Shown piece after piece: positions 1 through 5,397 of a DNA stretch of 10,177 nucleotides. A program made the translations under genes and the position numbers. Location: contig JAEUJW010000083.1 in NCBI GenBank assembly GCA_016793465.1, forward strand, positions 1-10,177, in the 5' to 3' direction. Numbering within the stretch: position 1 is the first letter of the stretch; every line of letters starts with the position of its first letter. The DNA comes from Myxococcales bacterium. Lineage in GTDB: Bacteria > Myxococcota > Polyangia > Nannocystales > Nannocystaceae. The notes below the pieces were generated by a model, which saw only the letters and a list, made by a program, of their open reading frames with translations, was not told the DNA's origin and did no database searches.

Positions 1-1
1 G

Positions 2-871
2 ATGCCGACCGTCGAGGAGTTCGCGCCGCTGTGGATCGAGTACAGCAAGGCCCAGCGGCACAAGCCGAGCACGCTGCACAACAAGGCCCTGCTGCTGCGC
101 TGCCACATCCTCCCGCTGATCGGCAAGCTGCGGCTCAACGAGGTGACGGAGGCCGCGCTCGCGCTCGTCGTCAAGAAGCGGGCCGACCTCGAGCCCGGGT
201 CGGTCAACAACCTGCTCAAGTACATCATCGCCTTGCTGCGCTGCGCCAAGGAGAAGCACGGCAAGAAGATCGAGATCCCCAAGGCGCCCTACCTGACGAA
301 CGAGACCGAGGCGGCCTGGTACACGGCCGAACAGCTCGAGGCCCTCGTCGAGAGCGCGGCGACCTTCGCGACCGCCGACCTCGTGCTGATCCTGCTCGCC
401 GGCGAGGCGGGCCTGCGGTCGGGGGAGATCAGCGCGCTGCGCTGGACCGACGTCGACCTCGCCAAGCGGGAGATCACGATCCGCAGCAACCTCGTGCGGG
501 GCCACGAGGGCACGCCCAAGGGCGGGGTGACGCGCACGGTGCCGATGTCCGGCCGACTGCACCGCGCCCTCGTCCGGCACCAGGCGGCCGAGGGCAGCGC
601 GGGCCGGGTGCTGCGCCGCGACGACGGCAGCGACATGACCACCGACTCGCAGCGCACGGTGCTGCGGCGGGTGTCGACCTACGCCGGGCTGCCGGCCTAC
701 GGCATGCATGCGCTGCGGCACTGCTTCGGCTCGCGCATGATGAACGGCGGCGCGGGCGGCAAGGTGGTGATGCGCCTGCTCGGGCACAAGAAGCTGTCGA
801 CCACCGAGCGCTACGTCCACGCGTCGGACGAGCACTGCCGCAGCGTGGTCGACCGGCTGCTGCCGGGCTGA
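2..871 (+). CDS. Tyrosine recombinase/integrase, probably 5'-truncated by the window edge
   Basis: Site-specific DNA recombinase of the lambda-integrase family, which cuts and rejoins DNA through a tyrosine-phosphate intermediate. Residues 1-90 form the helical core-binding domain (VEEFAPLWIEY...KPSTLHNK, HILPLIGKLRLNEVT). The catalytic domain carries the full set: R139 (AGLRSGEI), K173 (TPKGG), H236 and R239 (HALRH), H262 (LLGHKKLS) and the nucleophile Y271 (ERYVHA). It is therefore predicted to be active. The first visible ATG is at base 2, but family members usually have another 50-70 residues (arm-binding domain) before this point, so the true start probably lies outside the window. The 289 residues seen match a core-binding plus catalytic unit. 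It could be the integrase of an element or a plasmid dimer-resolution enzyme; no attachment site was recognised. The gene ends 23 bases before a strong hairpin. Confidence 0.93.
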   Translation: MPTVEEFAPLWIEYSKAQRHKPSTLHNKALLLRCHILPLIGKLRLNEVTEAALALVVKKRADLEPGSVNNLLKYIIALLRCAKEKHGKKIEIPKAPYLTNETEAAWYTAEQLEALVESAATFATADLVLILLAGEAGLRSGEISALRWTDVDLAKREITIRSNLVRGHEGTPKGGVTRTVPMSGRLHRALVRHQAAEGSAGRVLRRDDGSDMTTDSQRTVLRRVSTYAGLPAYGMHALRHCFGSRMMNGGAGGKVVMRLLGHKKLSTTERYVHASDEHCRSVVDRLLPG

Positions 872-894
872 CGCCCGCTCGGGCTTCGCGGCGA

Positions 895-931
895 GAGGCC
901 GCCTACAGCGCGACGCGCTGTAGGCGGCCTC
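895..931. terminator. Perfect inverted repeat, probable bidirectional terminator
   Basis: Two perfect 16-base arms (GAGGCCGCCTACAGCG and its complement) flank a 5-base loop (911-915). The hairpin lies between the convergent recombinase gene (stop at 871) and the minus-strand proline-rich gene (stop at 940). It lacks a clear T-tract on either strand, so efficient intrinsic termination is not certain, but the position and stem strength fit a shared terminator. Confidence 0.75.
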
Positions 932-939
932 GTCGTTCA

Positions 940-1518
940 TCACCGCCGGCCGGCTTGTCGCGCCTTGATCCCCTCGGCCATCCGACGCGCAACCTCCTCC
1001 ATCCACGGTTCGACCACCGGCGGCTCTTGCTCCGCCTTTGGCGTCGGCGCCGGCCTCGCCGCTCGCGTAGGGTCGAAGACCGGGCCGCTCCGCGAGCCCC
1101 GAACCCGCGAGGGCTCCGCGGGCTTCGGGCTCGGGGCTCCCCGTGACGGCTCCGCGGGCTTCGGACTCGGGGATGCCTCCGCGGGCTTCGGGCTCGGGGA
1201 TGCCTCCGCGGGCTTCGCGGGCTCTGGACGTGGGGACGCCCGCGAAGGCTCTGCCGGTGGGGGTCCTGCCGGTTGGGACCTCCGGGGAGGCGGACCGGGA
1301 GGTCGGGTCTCGAACGAGGATGGTGGCCACCAGGCGTCTGTCGGGGGGCTCGGCCTCGTCGTGCTCGCGGCCTTGCGTCGAGGTCGCGGTGGAGGAGTTA
1401 GCGCCCTCACCCCGTTGATGATCCCGCGGATGATCAGTCCACCCGCGACGCCGCTGCCTACAGCGATCGCGATCTTGTGGATCACCTTCTCCACGTCCGA
1501 GTTACCGTCCTCCGCCAT
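940..1518 (-). CDS. Proline-rich protein with one N-terminal hydrophobic segment
   Basis: Not a recognised family. From ATG at 1518 the product is 192 residues. A short acidic N-terminus (AEDGNSDVEKVIHK) is followed by one hydrophobic, glycine-rich segment at about residues 17-35 (IAIAVGSGVAGGLIIRGII) that could span or insert in the membrane. A Pro/Ser/Lys/Arg-rich region with 9-residue repeats (ASPSPKPAE type) follows, and then a C-terminal amphipathic stretch (VEPWMEEVARRMAEGIKARQ). The in-frame TTG at 1521 is less likely as a start. No Shine-Dalgarno match is visible. The plus strand also has a long open frame here (965-1531), but it is a glycine-rich mirror of the repeats. The gene follows the parAB-like operon on the same strand and may be read from it. 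Function unknown. Confidence 0.6.
   Translation of the reverse strand: MAEDGNSDVEKVIHKIAIAVGSGVAGGLIIRGIINGVRALTPPPRPRRKAASTTRPSPPTDAWWPPSSFETRPPGPPPRRSQPAGPPPAEPSRASPRPEPAKPAEASPSPKPAEASPSPKPAEPSRGAPSPKPAEPSRVRGSRSGPVFDPTRAARPAPTPKAEQEPPVVEPWMEEVARRMAEGIKARQAGRR
1112..1220. repeat. In-frame 27-base direct repeats within the proline-rich gene
   Basis: Four copies of CTCCGCGGGCTTCGG(G/A)CTCGG-like sequence begin near 1112, 1148, 1175 and 1202. The steps are 36, 27 and 27 bases, all multiples of three, so the repeats encode ASPSPKPAE-type units and copy number can change without a frameshift. The last copy is partial. Confidence 0.8.
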
Positions 1519-1535
1519 CAAAACAGCTTAGAGGA

Positions 1536-1575
1536 GACCTGCGCGCTGCTCAAGACGCAGGAGCGCGCGCAGGTC
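1536..1575 (-). terminator. Imperfect GC-rich hairpin after the parAB-like operon
   Basis: GACCTGCGCGC at 1536-1546 pairs with GCGCGCAGGTC at 1565-1575, and GAG/CTC inside extends the stem with a small bulge. It lies 22 bases beyond the stop of the RHH gene on the minus strand and just before the proline-rich gene. It could terminate or attenuate read-through. There is only a pyrimidine run (TCTCCTCT), not a T-tract, on the minus strand after it. Confidence 0.4.
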
Positions 1576-1597
1576 GAGGTGGATCGCTGACTGACGT

Positions 1598-2092
1598 CTA
1601 GCTGCGATCAGGCGGCGATCCGAAACACCGGCGCCAGTCTTCGGCGATCGCCACGCTGGCGGCGGCGTTTAGGTCCACGCCGCGGAACTCGGCGAGCTGC
1701 CGCAGCTTCGCGTCGAGCTGCGGTGACAGACGGATCACCCGGTGCGCGCGGTCTTCCTTCGACGGTCGACCTTGGCCGCCCTGTGCACGCGTGCGCGGAG
1801 CCCGGCCGCGTGGCTTGGTCTCGTCGGCCTCGCCCGTGCCCTCGTCGGAGCGTGGTTGGGGTGACGTGTTCGAGCGGCGCCTGGCGGCGCGGCGCGGCGG
1901 AGCCTCGGGGACCGCGTCGTCGTCTTCCCCTGCGTCGTCGGGAGATCGACGATCCGGCTGCGTCGGCGTGCTCGGCGGTTTCGGGGCCTCCTGCTTCATC
2001 TTCTCGAGCTCTTGCAGCGCCTCCGGGCTGGCGCCCGGTGGTGCGTGGGTTCCGGTGAAGGGCTGCGGGTTGAAGGAAGGGCCGCGCCCCAT
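1598..2092 (-). CDS. Ribbon-helix-helix DNA-binding protein, probable centromere-binding partner of ParA
   Basis: This 164-residue protein has a long, probably disordered N-terminal part (residues 1-110) rich in Pro, Arg, Asp and Glu, with basic clusters (RRAARRR, KPRGRAPRTR). The compact C-terminal region has ribbon-helix-helix form: a strand HRVIRLS (about 117-123), helix PQLDAKLRQLAEFRG and helix DLNAAASVAIAEDWRR. Dimeric RHH proteins are the usual centromere-binding partners in type Ib partition systems (ParG, omega). The ATG overlaps the parA stop by one base (TGATG), so the two are probably translationally coupled. Inferred role: bind the repeated sites at 2751-2780 and in the arrays, and stimulate the ParA ATPase through the flexible tail. 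It is much longer than ParG-like proteins because of the tail. The alternative is a generic RHH regulator. Sequence identity to a named family was not recognised. Confidence 0.75.
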   Translation of the reverse strand: MGRGPSFNPQPFTGTHAPPGASPEALQELEKMKQEAPKPPSTPTQPDRRSPDDAGEDDDAVPEAPPRRAARRRSNTSPQPRSDEGTGEADETKPRGRAPRTRAQGGQGRPSKEDRAHRVIRLSPQLDAKLRQLAEFRGVDLNAAASVAIAEDWRRCFGSPPDRS

Positions 2093-2736
2093 CAGCGCTT
2101 CTCCAGGGGGTATCCGGCCCGCGCGAGGATCGCGTCACAGAGCCCGACCATCAAGTGATGGGCGACCGTCCCCTTGCCGTGGGGCACGTCCCACACCGGC
2201 CTGTAGTAAGCCTGGGACCGAAACGCTGCGGGGCTGTGTGGGATGACCTCCGGGTGATACTCGACGCCCGGGATCAGCCTCGTAGCCTCCTGCAAGCCGC
2301 GGAGGGTGTTGATGCCGCCCGCATCCGCCCCGTAGAAGACGACGTAGCACGGCGCCTTCTCGGTCATCGCCGGCACGACCTCGGCGAGGGACTCGATCGC
2401 GGTGCGGTTGTCGACGGGACAGATCCAGAGGTCGGGGGTGACGATGGCCGGGATGCCCGCCTCGGGGGGGGTGTCGATGACCACGAGGGGAAAGCCGCTC
2501 ATCGCGCTCGCAGGCGGTTGTTCCATCGGCGAGTAGAGCGCGGTGATGTTCCCGCGCTTGATCGGCCTGCTCGGGTCGAGCTGCCGCTCGTCGCTGAACC
2601 AGCGCATCAGGTCGCCCTGGCGGTCGAGCGTGACCAAGAGGATTGGGATGCCGCGCTGATCGGCGCGGAGCCCGGTGTGTGCGGTGATCGTGGTCTTCCC
2701 GATACCGCCCTTGTGGTTATGAATTCCGATGATCAC
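2092..2736 (-). CDS. parA: ParA-family partition ATPase (small, type Ib-like)
   Basis: This 214-residue ATPase uses ATP-dependent, non-specific DNA binding to move or position replicon copies. It has a deviant Walker A at residues 9-16 (KGGIGKTT, with the signature lysine K9), a second acidic motif LLVTLDRQGD (D38) and a Walker B LVVIDTPP (D88). There is no N-terminal helix-turn-helix before the P-loop, which starts at residue 8, as in type Ib ParA/ParF proteins; autoregulation would then fall to the small partner. The start is GTG at 2736, preceded by an AAGGAG Shine-Dalgarno sequence with 7 bases between GGAG and the start. The first gene of an operon, it overlaps the RHH gene by one base. 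Immediately upstream lies one inverted copy of the array repeat. Some small ParA-like proteins act in other cargo positioning, but the RHH partner and site arrays favour DNA segregation. Confidence 0.9.
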   Translation of the reverse strand: MIIGIHNHKGGIGKTTITAHTGLRADQRGIPILLVTLDRQGDLMRWFSDERQLDPSRPIKRGNITALYSPMEQPPASAMSGFPLVVIDTPPEAGIPAIVTPDLWICPVDNRTAIESLAEVVPAMTEKAPCYVVFYGADAGGINTLRGLQEATRLIPGVEYHPEVIPHSPAAFRSQAYYRPVWDVPHGKGTVAHHLMVGLCDAILARAGYPLEKR

Positions 2737-2750
2737 TACAGGTCTCCTTT

Positions 2751-2780
2751 TTGATCGCTACCAGCGATCACCTTGATATC
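2751..2780 (-). promoter_or_regulatory. Single inverted copy of the array repeat at the parA leader (probable operator)
   Basis: Read on the minus strand, this is GATATCAAGGTGATCGCT followed by GGTAGCGATCAA. It contains a dyad with 8-base arms (TGATCGCT / AGCGATCA) around three bases. It is identical over 29 bases to the last unit of array 2 (4768-4796) but in the opposite orientation. It ends about 3 bases from the AAGGAG ribosome binding site of parA, so it covers the promoter or initial transcribed region. Binding of the RHH partner here would repress parAB, as ParG and omega do for their operons. No separate -35/-10 pair could be assigned. Confidence 0.8.
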
Positions 2781-2937
2781 GAGATCATGCGGAGCCGACA
2801 AGACCGCAGAACCGCGCGGCCCTGGCGTGGGCGATCACGGCGCTGCGCGAGGATCCGCTGCCGCGTTGCGTTCCGCGCGACGGCTGACGCCACCGCGCAC
2901 GCGCGACCTGTCCCTTTAACCATGCAGTAAGGATCTC

Positions 2938-2967
2938 GACTTCTTTGCATGAAGTCGCAAAGAAGTC
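2938..2967. other. Perfect 11-base inverted repeat in a low-GC island
   Basis: GACTTCTTTGC (2938-2948) and its complement (2957-2967) flank an 8-base loop that itself repeats GAAGTC. It lies in the lowest-GC stretch of the window (about 2915-3010), between the parA operator and array 1. It could be a protein-binding dyad, an RNA hairpin, or part of a melting region. No gene is visible across it; the minus-strand open frames here have no recognisable product. Confidence 0.6.
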
Positions 2968-3003
2968 AGCAGAAGCCTTATAAAGCTTAATAAAGAAGAA
3001 GAA

Positions 3004-3021
3004 GGGCTTTCGCAAAAGCCC
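3004..3021 (-). terminator. Terminator-like hairpin (minus strand)
   Basis: GGGCTTT and AAAGCCC form a 7-bp stem around a 4-base loop. On the minus strand the stem is followed by a pyrimidine-rich tract TTCTTCTTCTTTATT, which is the arrangement of an intrinsic terminator. It would stop minus-strand transcription coming from the array before parA. No gene feeding it was found. Confidence 0.5.
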
Positions 3022-3278
3022 AAGATCCCGACGCTGGCCGGGCTCGGTGGGACAGCGCCCCCAGGGGCGGCATCGCCTCGCCGCTGTCCGAGCGACGCGG
3101 AGGTCGGGCCGCCGCGCGGTCGCCCGCCGGGCGAGCGCGTCGACGGTGCCGCGCGCCGTCGGCTCGTCGTGTGGGGCCGTCGCCGCGCGTCGCCCGACTG
3201 ACCCGGTCTCCACGCTGGGGCGAGCGCGCGGCAACGGGCGCCGGGGTCGTCCGGCGCTCCGCCGCGCCTTGCTCGATA
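3022..3278. other. GC-rich non-coding flank before array 1
   Basis: No credible gene. Open frames on both strands are Arg/Ala/Gly-rich and lack recognisable domains. Its right part, about 3147-3239, aligns with about 4248-4330 (for example CGCCGCGCGTCG, then CTGACC, then CGCTGGGGCG, then GCGGCA.CGGGC in the same order). It is therefore the flank duplicated together with the array. Confidence 0.6.
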
Positions 3279-3725
3279 GATATCAAGCTGATCGCTAGTG
3301 GCGATCATAAATGATCGGGCTGCCCCAACCCGCACCATGCTCGCCCATGCTCGGCTGTCCTTCTCGGGTATCAGGGTGATCGCAGCTAGCGATCAGGAAT
3401 GTCCGAGCAACACAGCTCCTTCCATCGCTTCTCAGATATCAGGGTGATCGCTGGTAGCAATCAGCGGCTTGTGCCCTCCGGACACATTTGCGCTTGCGCC
3501 AGATATCAGGGTGATCGCTGATAGCGATCAGTAACTTCCGGGCTCCCCGTCCATTCAGTACGTTCGTCAGATATCAGAGTGATCGCTGGTTGCTATCAGG
3601 AATGGTTGAGTCATACGGTTGCCCGCGGCATTCACCAGATATCAGGGTGATCGCTGTCTGCTATCAGAAACGATGAGGCCGTGCGGATACGTGCGGATAT
3701 CAGGGTGATCGCTGGTTGCTATCAG
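3279..3725 (+). repeat. Array 1: seven direct repeats, probable partition centromere module
   Basis: Seven 28-base cores start at 3279, 3367, 3435, 3502, 3570, 3638 and 3696. The consensus is GATATCAGGGTGATCGCT followed by a ten-base right part of GGTAGCGATC type. Steps are 88, 68, 67, 68, 68 and 58. The left 18 bases are nearly invariant; the right arm varies (GGTTGCTATC in units 5 and 7, GTCTGCTATC in unit 6). After the core most units keep AG.AATG-like bases, and several spacers end in CG.TCGCCA-like bases, so the whole 68-base unit was once a tandem repeat and only the core is retained. The array lies about 540 bases upstream of parA, on the side where type Ib centromeres usually lie. Proposed role: binding sites for the RHH protein. 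Alternative: replication iterons. Confidence 0.85.
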
Positions 3726-4046
3726 AAGTGATTAGATTACGGCACCGGGTGAATGAGGCGCTTTGCGGCCGAAACCCGTGTTAGGTGCCACGTAGCGGCA
3801 TCCGTACCGCATCCGTGTCGCATCCCGCAGCGTGTCGCGTCCTCTCCCGCGGTGTCGGGCCCCGTGTCACGTCCAAGTCGCATCCCGTGGCATGGCGTTC
3901 GTGTCGTATCCCACGGCACCACGTCCGTGCCGCATCCCGCCGCGCCACGTCCGCGTAGCGTCACCGCGTCCGTGCCGTATCCGTGTCGCCGTGCCGCAGC
4001 CCACCGCACTTGCTCGCGTCGACGTCGTTGTGGCGCATTGTCAACG
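3726..4046. repeat. Degenerate short CGTGTCGCATCCCG-type repeats
   Basis: No credible gene. Between about 3795 and 4000 the plus strand repeats a motif of TGTCGCATCCCG type many times with substitutions (TGTCGCGTCC, AAGTCGCATCCC, TGTCGTATCCC, TGCCGCATCCC, TGCCGTATCC), irregularly spaced and interleaved with CACGTCC. The corresponding position after array 2 carries related TGTCGCATCCGCGG units. Possibly a second, less regular part of the same module; function unknown. Confidence 0.5.
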
Positions 4047-4060
4047 AGCGATCAGGAATG
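4047..4060 (+). repeat. Orphan right half of the array repeat
   Basis: AGCGATCAGGAATG matches the right arm and first spacer bases of array units (AGCGATCAGAAATG), but no GATATC or left arm precedes it. It lies about 350 bases past array 1, and a related remnant lies about 410 bases past array 2 (5196-5217). Confidence 0.5.
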
Positions 4061-4371
4061 CCGCCGCACCCCGACTCGACCCGGGCGACGTCCGACGCGC
4101 GGAGCTGTCGCCGGGGCCGGCGTCGCCGACCACCTGCCGCCGCGACGGTCGGGCGCCCGCCGCGGCGGCGCGGCTGGTGCCCGGCGGCAATGCAGGGGCG
4201 AGTGCAGCCGCAGCGCGATTTTCGCAAGCAGGTGACGACATGTGGTGCGGCGCCGCGCGCCGTCGTCAGGCCACCGCCGCGCGTCGTCCGGCTGACCAGT
4301 CGCCCGCTGGGGCGCATGCGCGGCATCGGGCTTCAGCATCGTTCGGCGTCCCAAGCTCGCCGCGAGCGTCT
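4061..4371. other. GC-rich non-coding flank before array 2
   Basis: No credible gene; open frames in several phases are Arg/Ala/Pro-rich without domains. The stretch 4248-4330 is a diverged copy of 3147-3239 with an offset near 1.09 kb, the same offset as the first units of the two arrays (3279 and 4372). Confidence 0.55.
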
Positions 4372-4797
4372 GATATCATTCTGATTACTGGTAGCCTTCA
4401 GAATAATCGGGGTTCATCGGCATACTACCTCGTTCCGAGGTATCAGGGTGATCGCAGTTAGCGATCAGAAATCTGCAATCTGCGCGTCGCAGTCGTCGTC
4501 CGCTGGATATCAGCATGATCGCTATAAGCAGTCTAAAATGATCGAAGGCCCCCGAACCTTGCTACGTTCGCCTGGTATCAGGGTGATCGCTGGTAGGCAT
4601 CAGAAATGATCGGCCTCCGCCGATCCCGACATCGCTCGCCGGATATCAGGGTGATCGCTGATAGCCATCAGCGGTGACCAGGCATTACTGCCCCCGGCAT
4701 CGCGTGCCAGATATCAGGGTGATCGCTAGTAGCGATCAGAAATCTACTGCCCCGGTGCGGTGATTTAGATATCAAGGTGATCGCTGGTAGCGATCAG
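4372..4797 (+). repeat. Array 2: seven direct repeats, second centromere module
   Basis: Cores start at 4372, 4439, 4506, 4574, 4642, 4710 and 4768; steps are 67, 67, 68, 68, 68 and 58. Unit 1 is degenerate (GATATCATTCTGATTACT) and unit 3 partly so (GATATCAGCATGATCGCT then ATAAGCAGTC). The others keep the left core almost intact. Unit 2 shares two private variants with unit 2 of array 1 (GGTATC at the start, CGCA in place of CGCT), and unit 1 shares the C before TGAT with unit 1 of array 1. The last two units and the parA-proximal copy have perfect right arms. It is a collinear, diverged duplicate of array 1 in the same orientation. Confidence 0.85.
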
Positions 4798-4941
4798 AAA
4801 TGACAGTGCCCGAGCCGCCTCGCATGTGGCGGTGTCGTGTCTGATATCGCGGCGACGCCGTGCCTGATGCCGTTTCGCATGCCGCACCGCATGGTGTCCG
4901 CTGTGTGTCACAGCCGCTGAGCGCGTCTGACGGCGTGGTGC
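4798..4941. other. Non-coding stretch after array 2
   Basis: It contains an isolated GATATC at 4843-4848 that follows TCT, as at a repeat start, but the rest of the core is absent. It then passes into TGCCG/CGCATG-type sequence leading into the 52-base tandem repeats. No gene seen. Confidence 0.4.
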
Positions 4942-5100
4942 CTGCTGCGTGTCGCATCCGCGGCGCGCGTCTGGTGTCGCGGTGACGCGGTGTCTGCTGC
5001 GTGTCGCGTCCGCGGCGCGCGTCTGGTGTCGCGGTGACGCGGTGTCTGCTGCGTGTCGCATCCGCGGCGCGCGTCTGGTGTCGCGGTGTCATGGTGCCTG
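4942..5100. repeat. Tandem repeat, 52-base unit, three copies
   Basis: Units start at 4942, 4994 and 5046, each beginning CTGCTGCGTGTCGC and containing GGCGCGCGTCTGGTGTCGCG. A fourth start at 5098 is broken off. Copies 1 and 2 differ at one base; copy 3 differs mainly in its last ten bases. The near identity indicates recent expansion, unlike the decayed spacers of the arrays. 52 is not a multiple of three, so the unit does not encode a repeat in one frame. Confidence 0.9.
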
Positions 5101-5397
5101 CTGCTGTTGCGGCGCGTCGAGCCTCGCGGCGACGTCGCATGCCGCTGCGCGTCGTGTCGCGGCGATGATGCGGCGACGGCGGTAGCAAGGCGGCGGATCG
5201 CCGACAGCGATCAGAAAGGGCCGACATCACCCATCACCCCAACCCGCCGACGCGTCCGCGAGGGGAAGGGTGCATCACTGCCGCGACGGGCGGACCTCGA
5301 TCCGCAATCGAGGCCGCCGTGATCTGGCCCACGACTCTGGCCTGCTGACGCGGAGTCTACAAGGCGCGGTGAGGGGACCTGTATAACATGGGCCTAC
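5101..5397. other. Non-coding stretch with a diverged repeat copy and a small hairpin
   Basis: No gene seen. GATCGC-CGACA-GCGATCAGAAA at 5196-5217 keeps the dyad and the first spacer bases of the array repeat but lacks GATATC. A 7-bp stem (CCTCGAT / ATCGAGG, loop CCGCA) lies at 5295-5313. The last bases contain a possible -10-like TATAAC at 5382-5387, 10 bases before the ATG of the receiver gene. No good -35 was found, so the promoter is only a weak suggestion. Confidence 0.5.

Noticed and set aside
31..1146. 371-codon plus-strand frame overlapping the recombinase
   Set aside because: Shadow frame of the recombinase gene; Arg/Ala/Gln-rich without a domain, and it runs past the hairpin terminator.
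965..1531. 188-codon plus-strand frame opposite the proline-rich gene
   Set aside because: Glycine-rich mirror of the repeat region. The minus-strand frame has the more protein-like N-terminus (acidic head plus hydrophobic segment). Confidence in this choice is moderate.
1582..1610. Widely spaced GATCGC / GCGATCA pair at the end of the RHH gene
   Set aside because: It resembles the array dyad arms, but with a 16-base gap and no GATATC. Such hexamers also occur by chance elsewhere in this GC-rich sequence.
2155..2754. 199-codon plus-strand frame opposite parA
   Set aside because: Antisense shadow of a well-recognised ParA coding sequence.
3279..4797. CRISPR array (28-base repeats, roughly 38-40-base spacers)
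   Set aside because: Cores differ from unit to unit, one inverted copy sits at the parA leader, steps include 58 and 88, the spacers retain shared bases (AG.AATG at the start, CG.TCGCCA-like ends), and no cas genes are present. The pattern is a decayed 68-base tandem repeat.
2785..5322. Many open frames of 70-210 codons on both strands across the repeat region
   Set aside because: They are Arg/Ala/Pro-rich, overlap each other in several phases, run through the repeats, and show no domain. They are expected by chance at this GC content.
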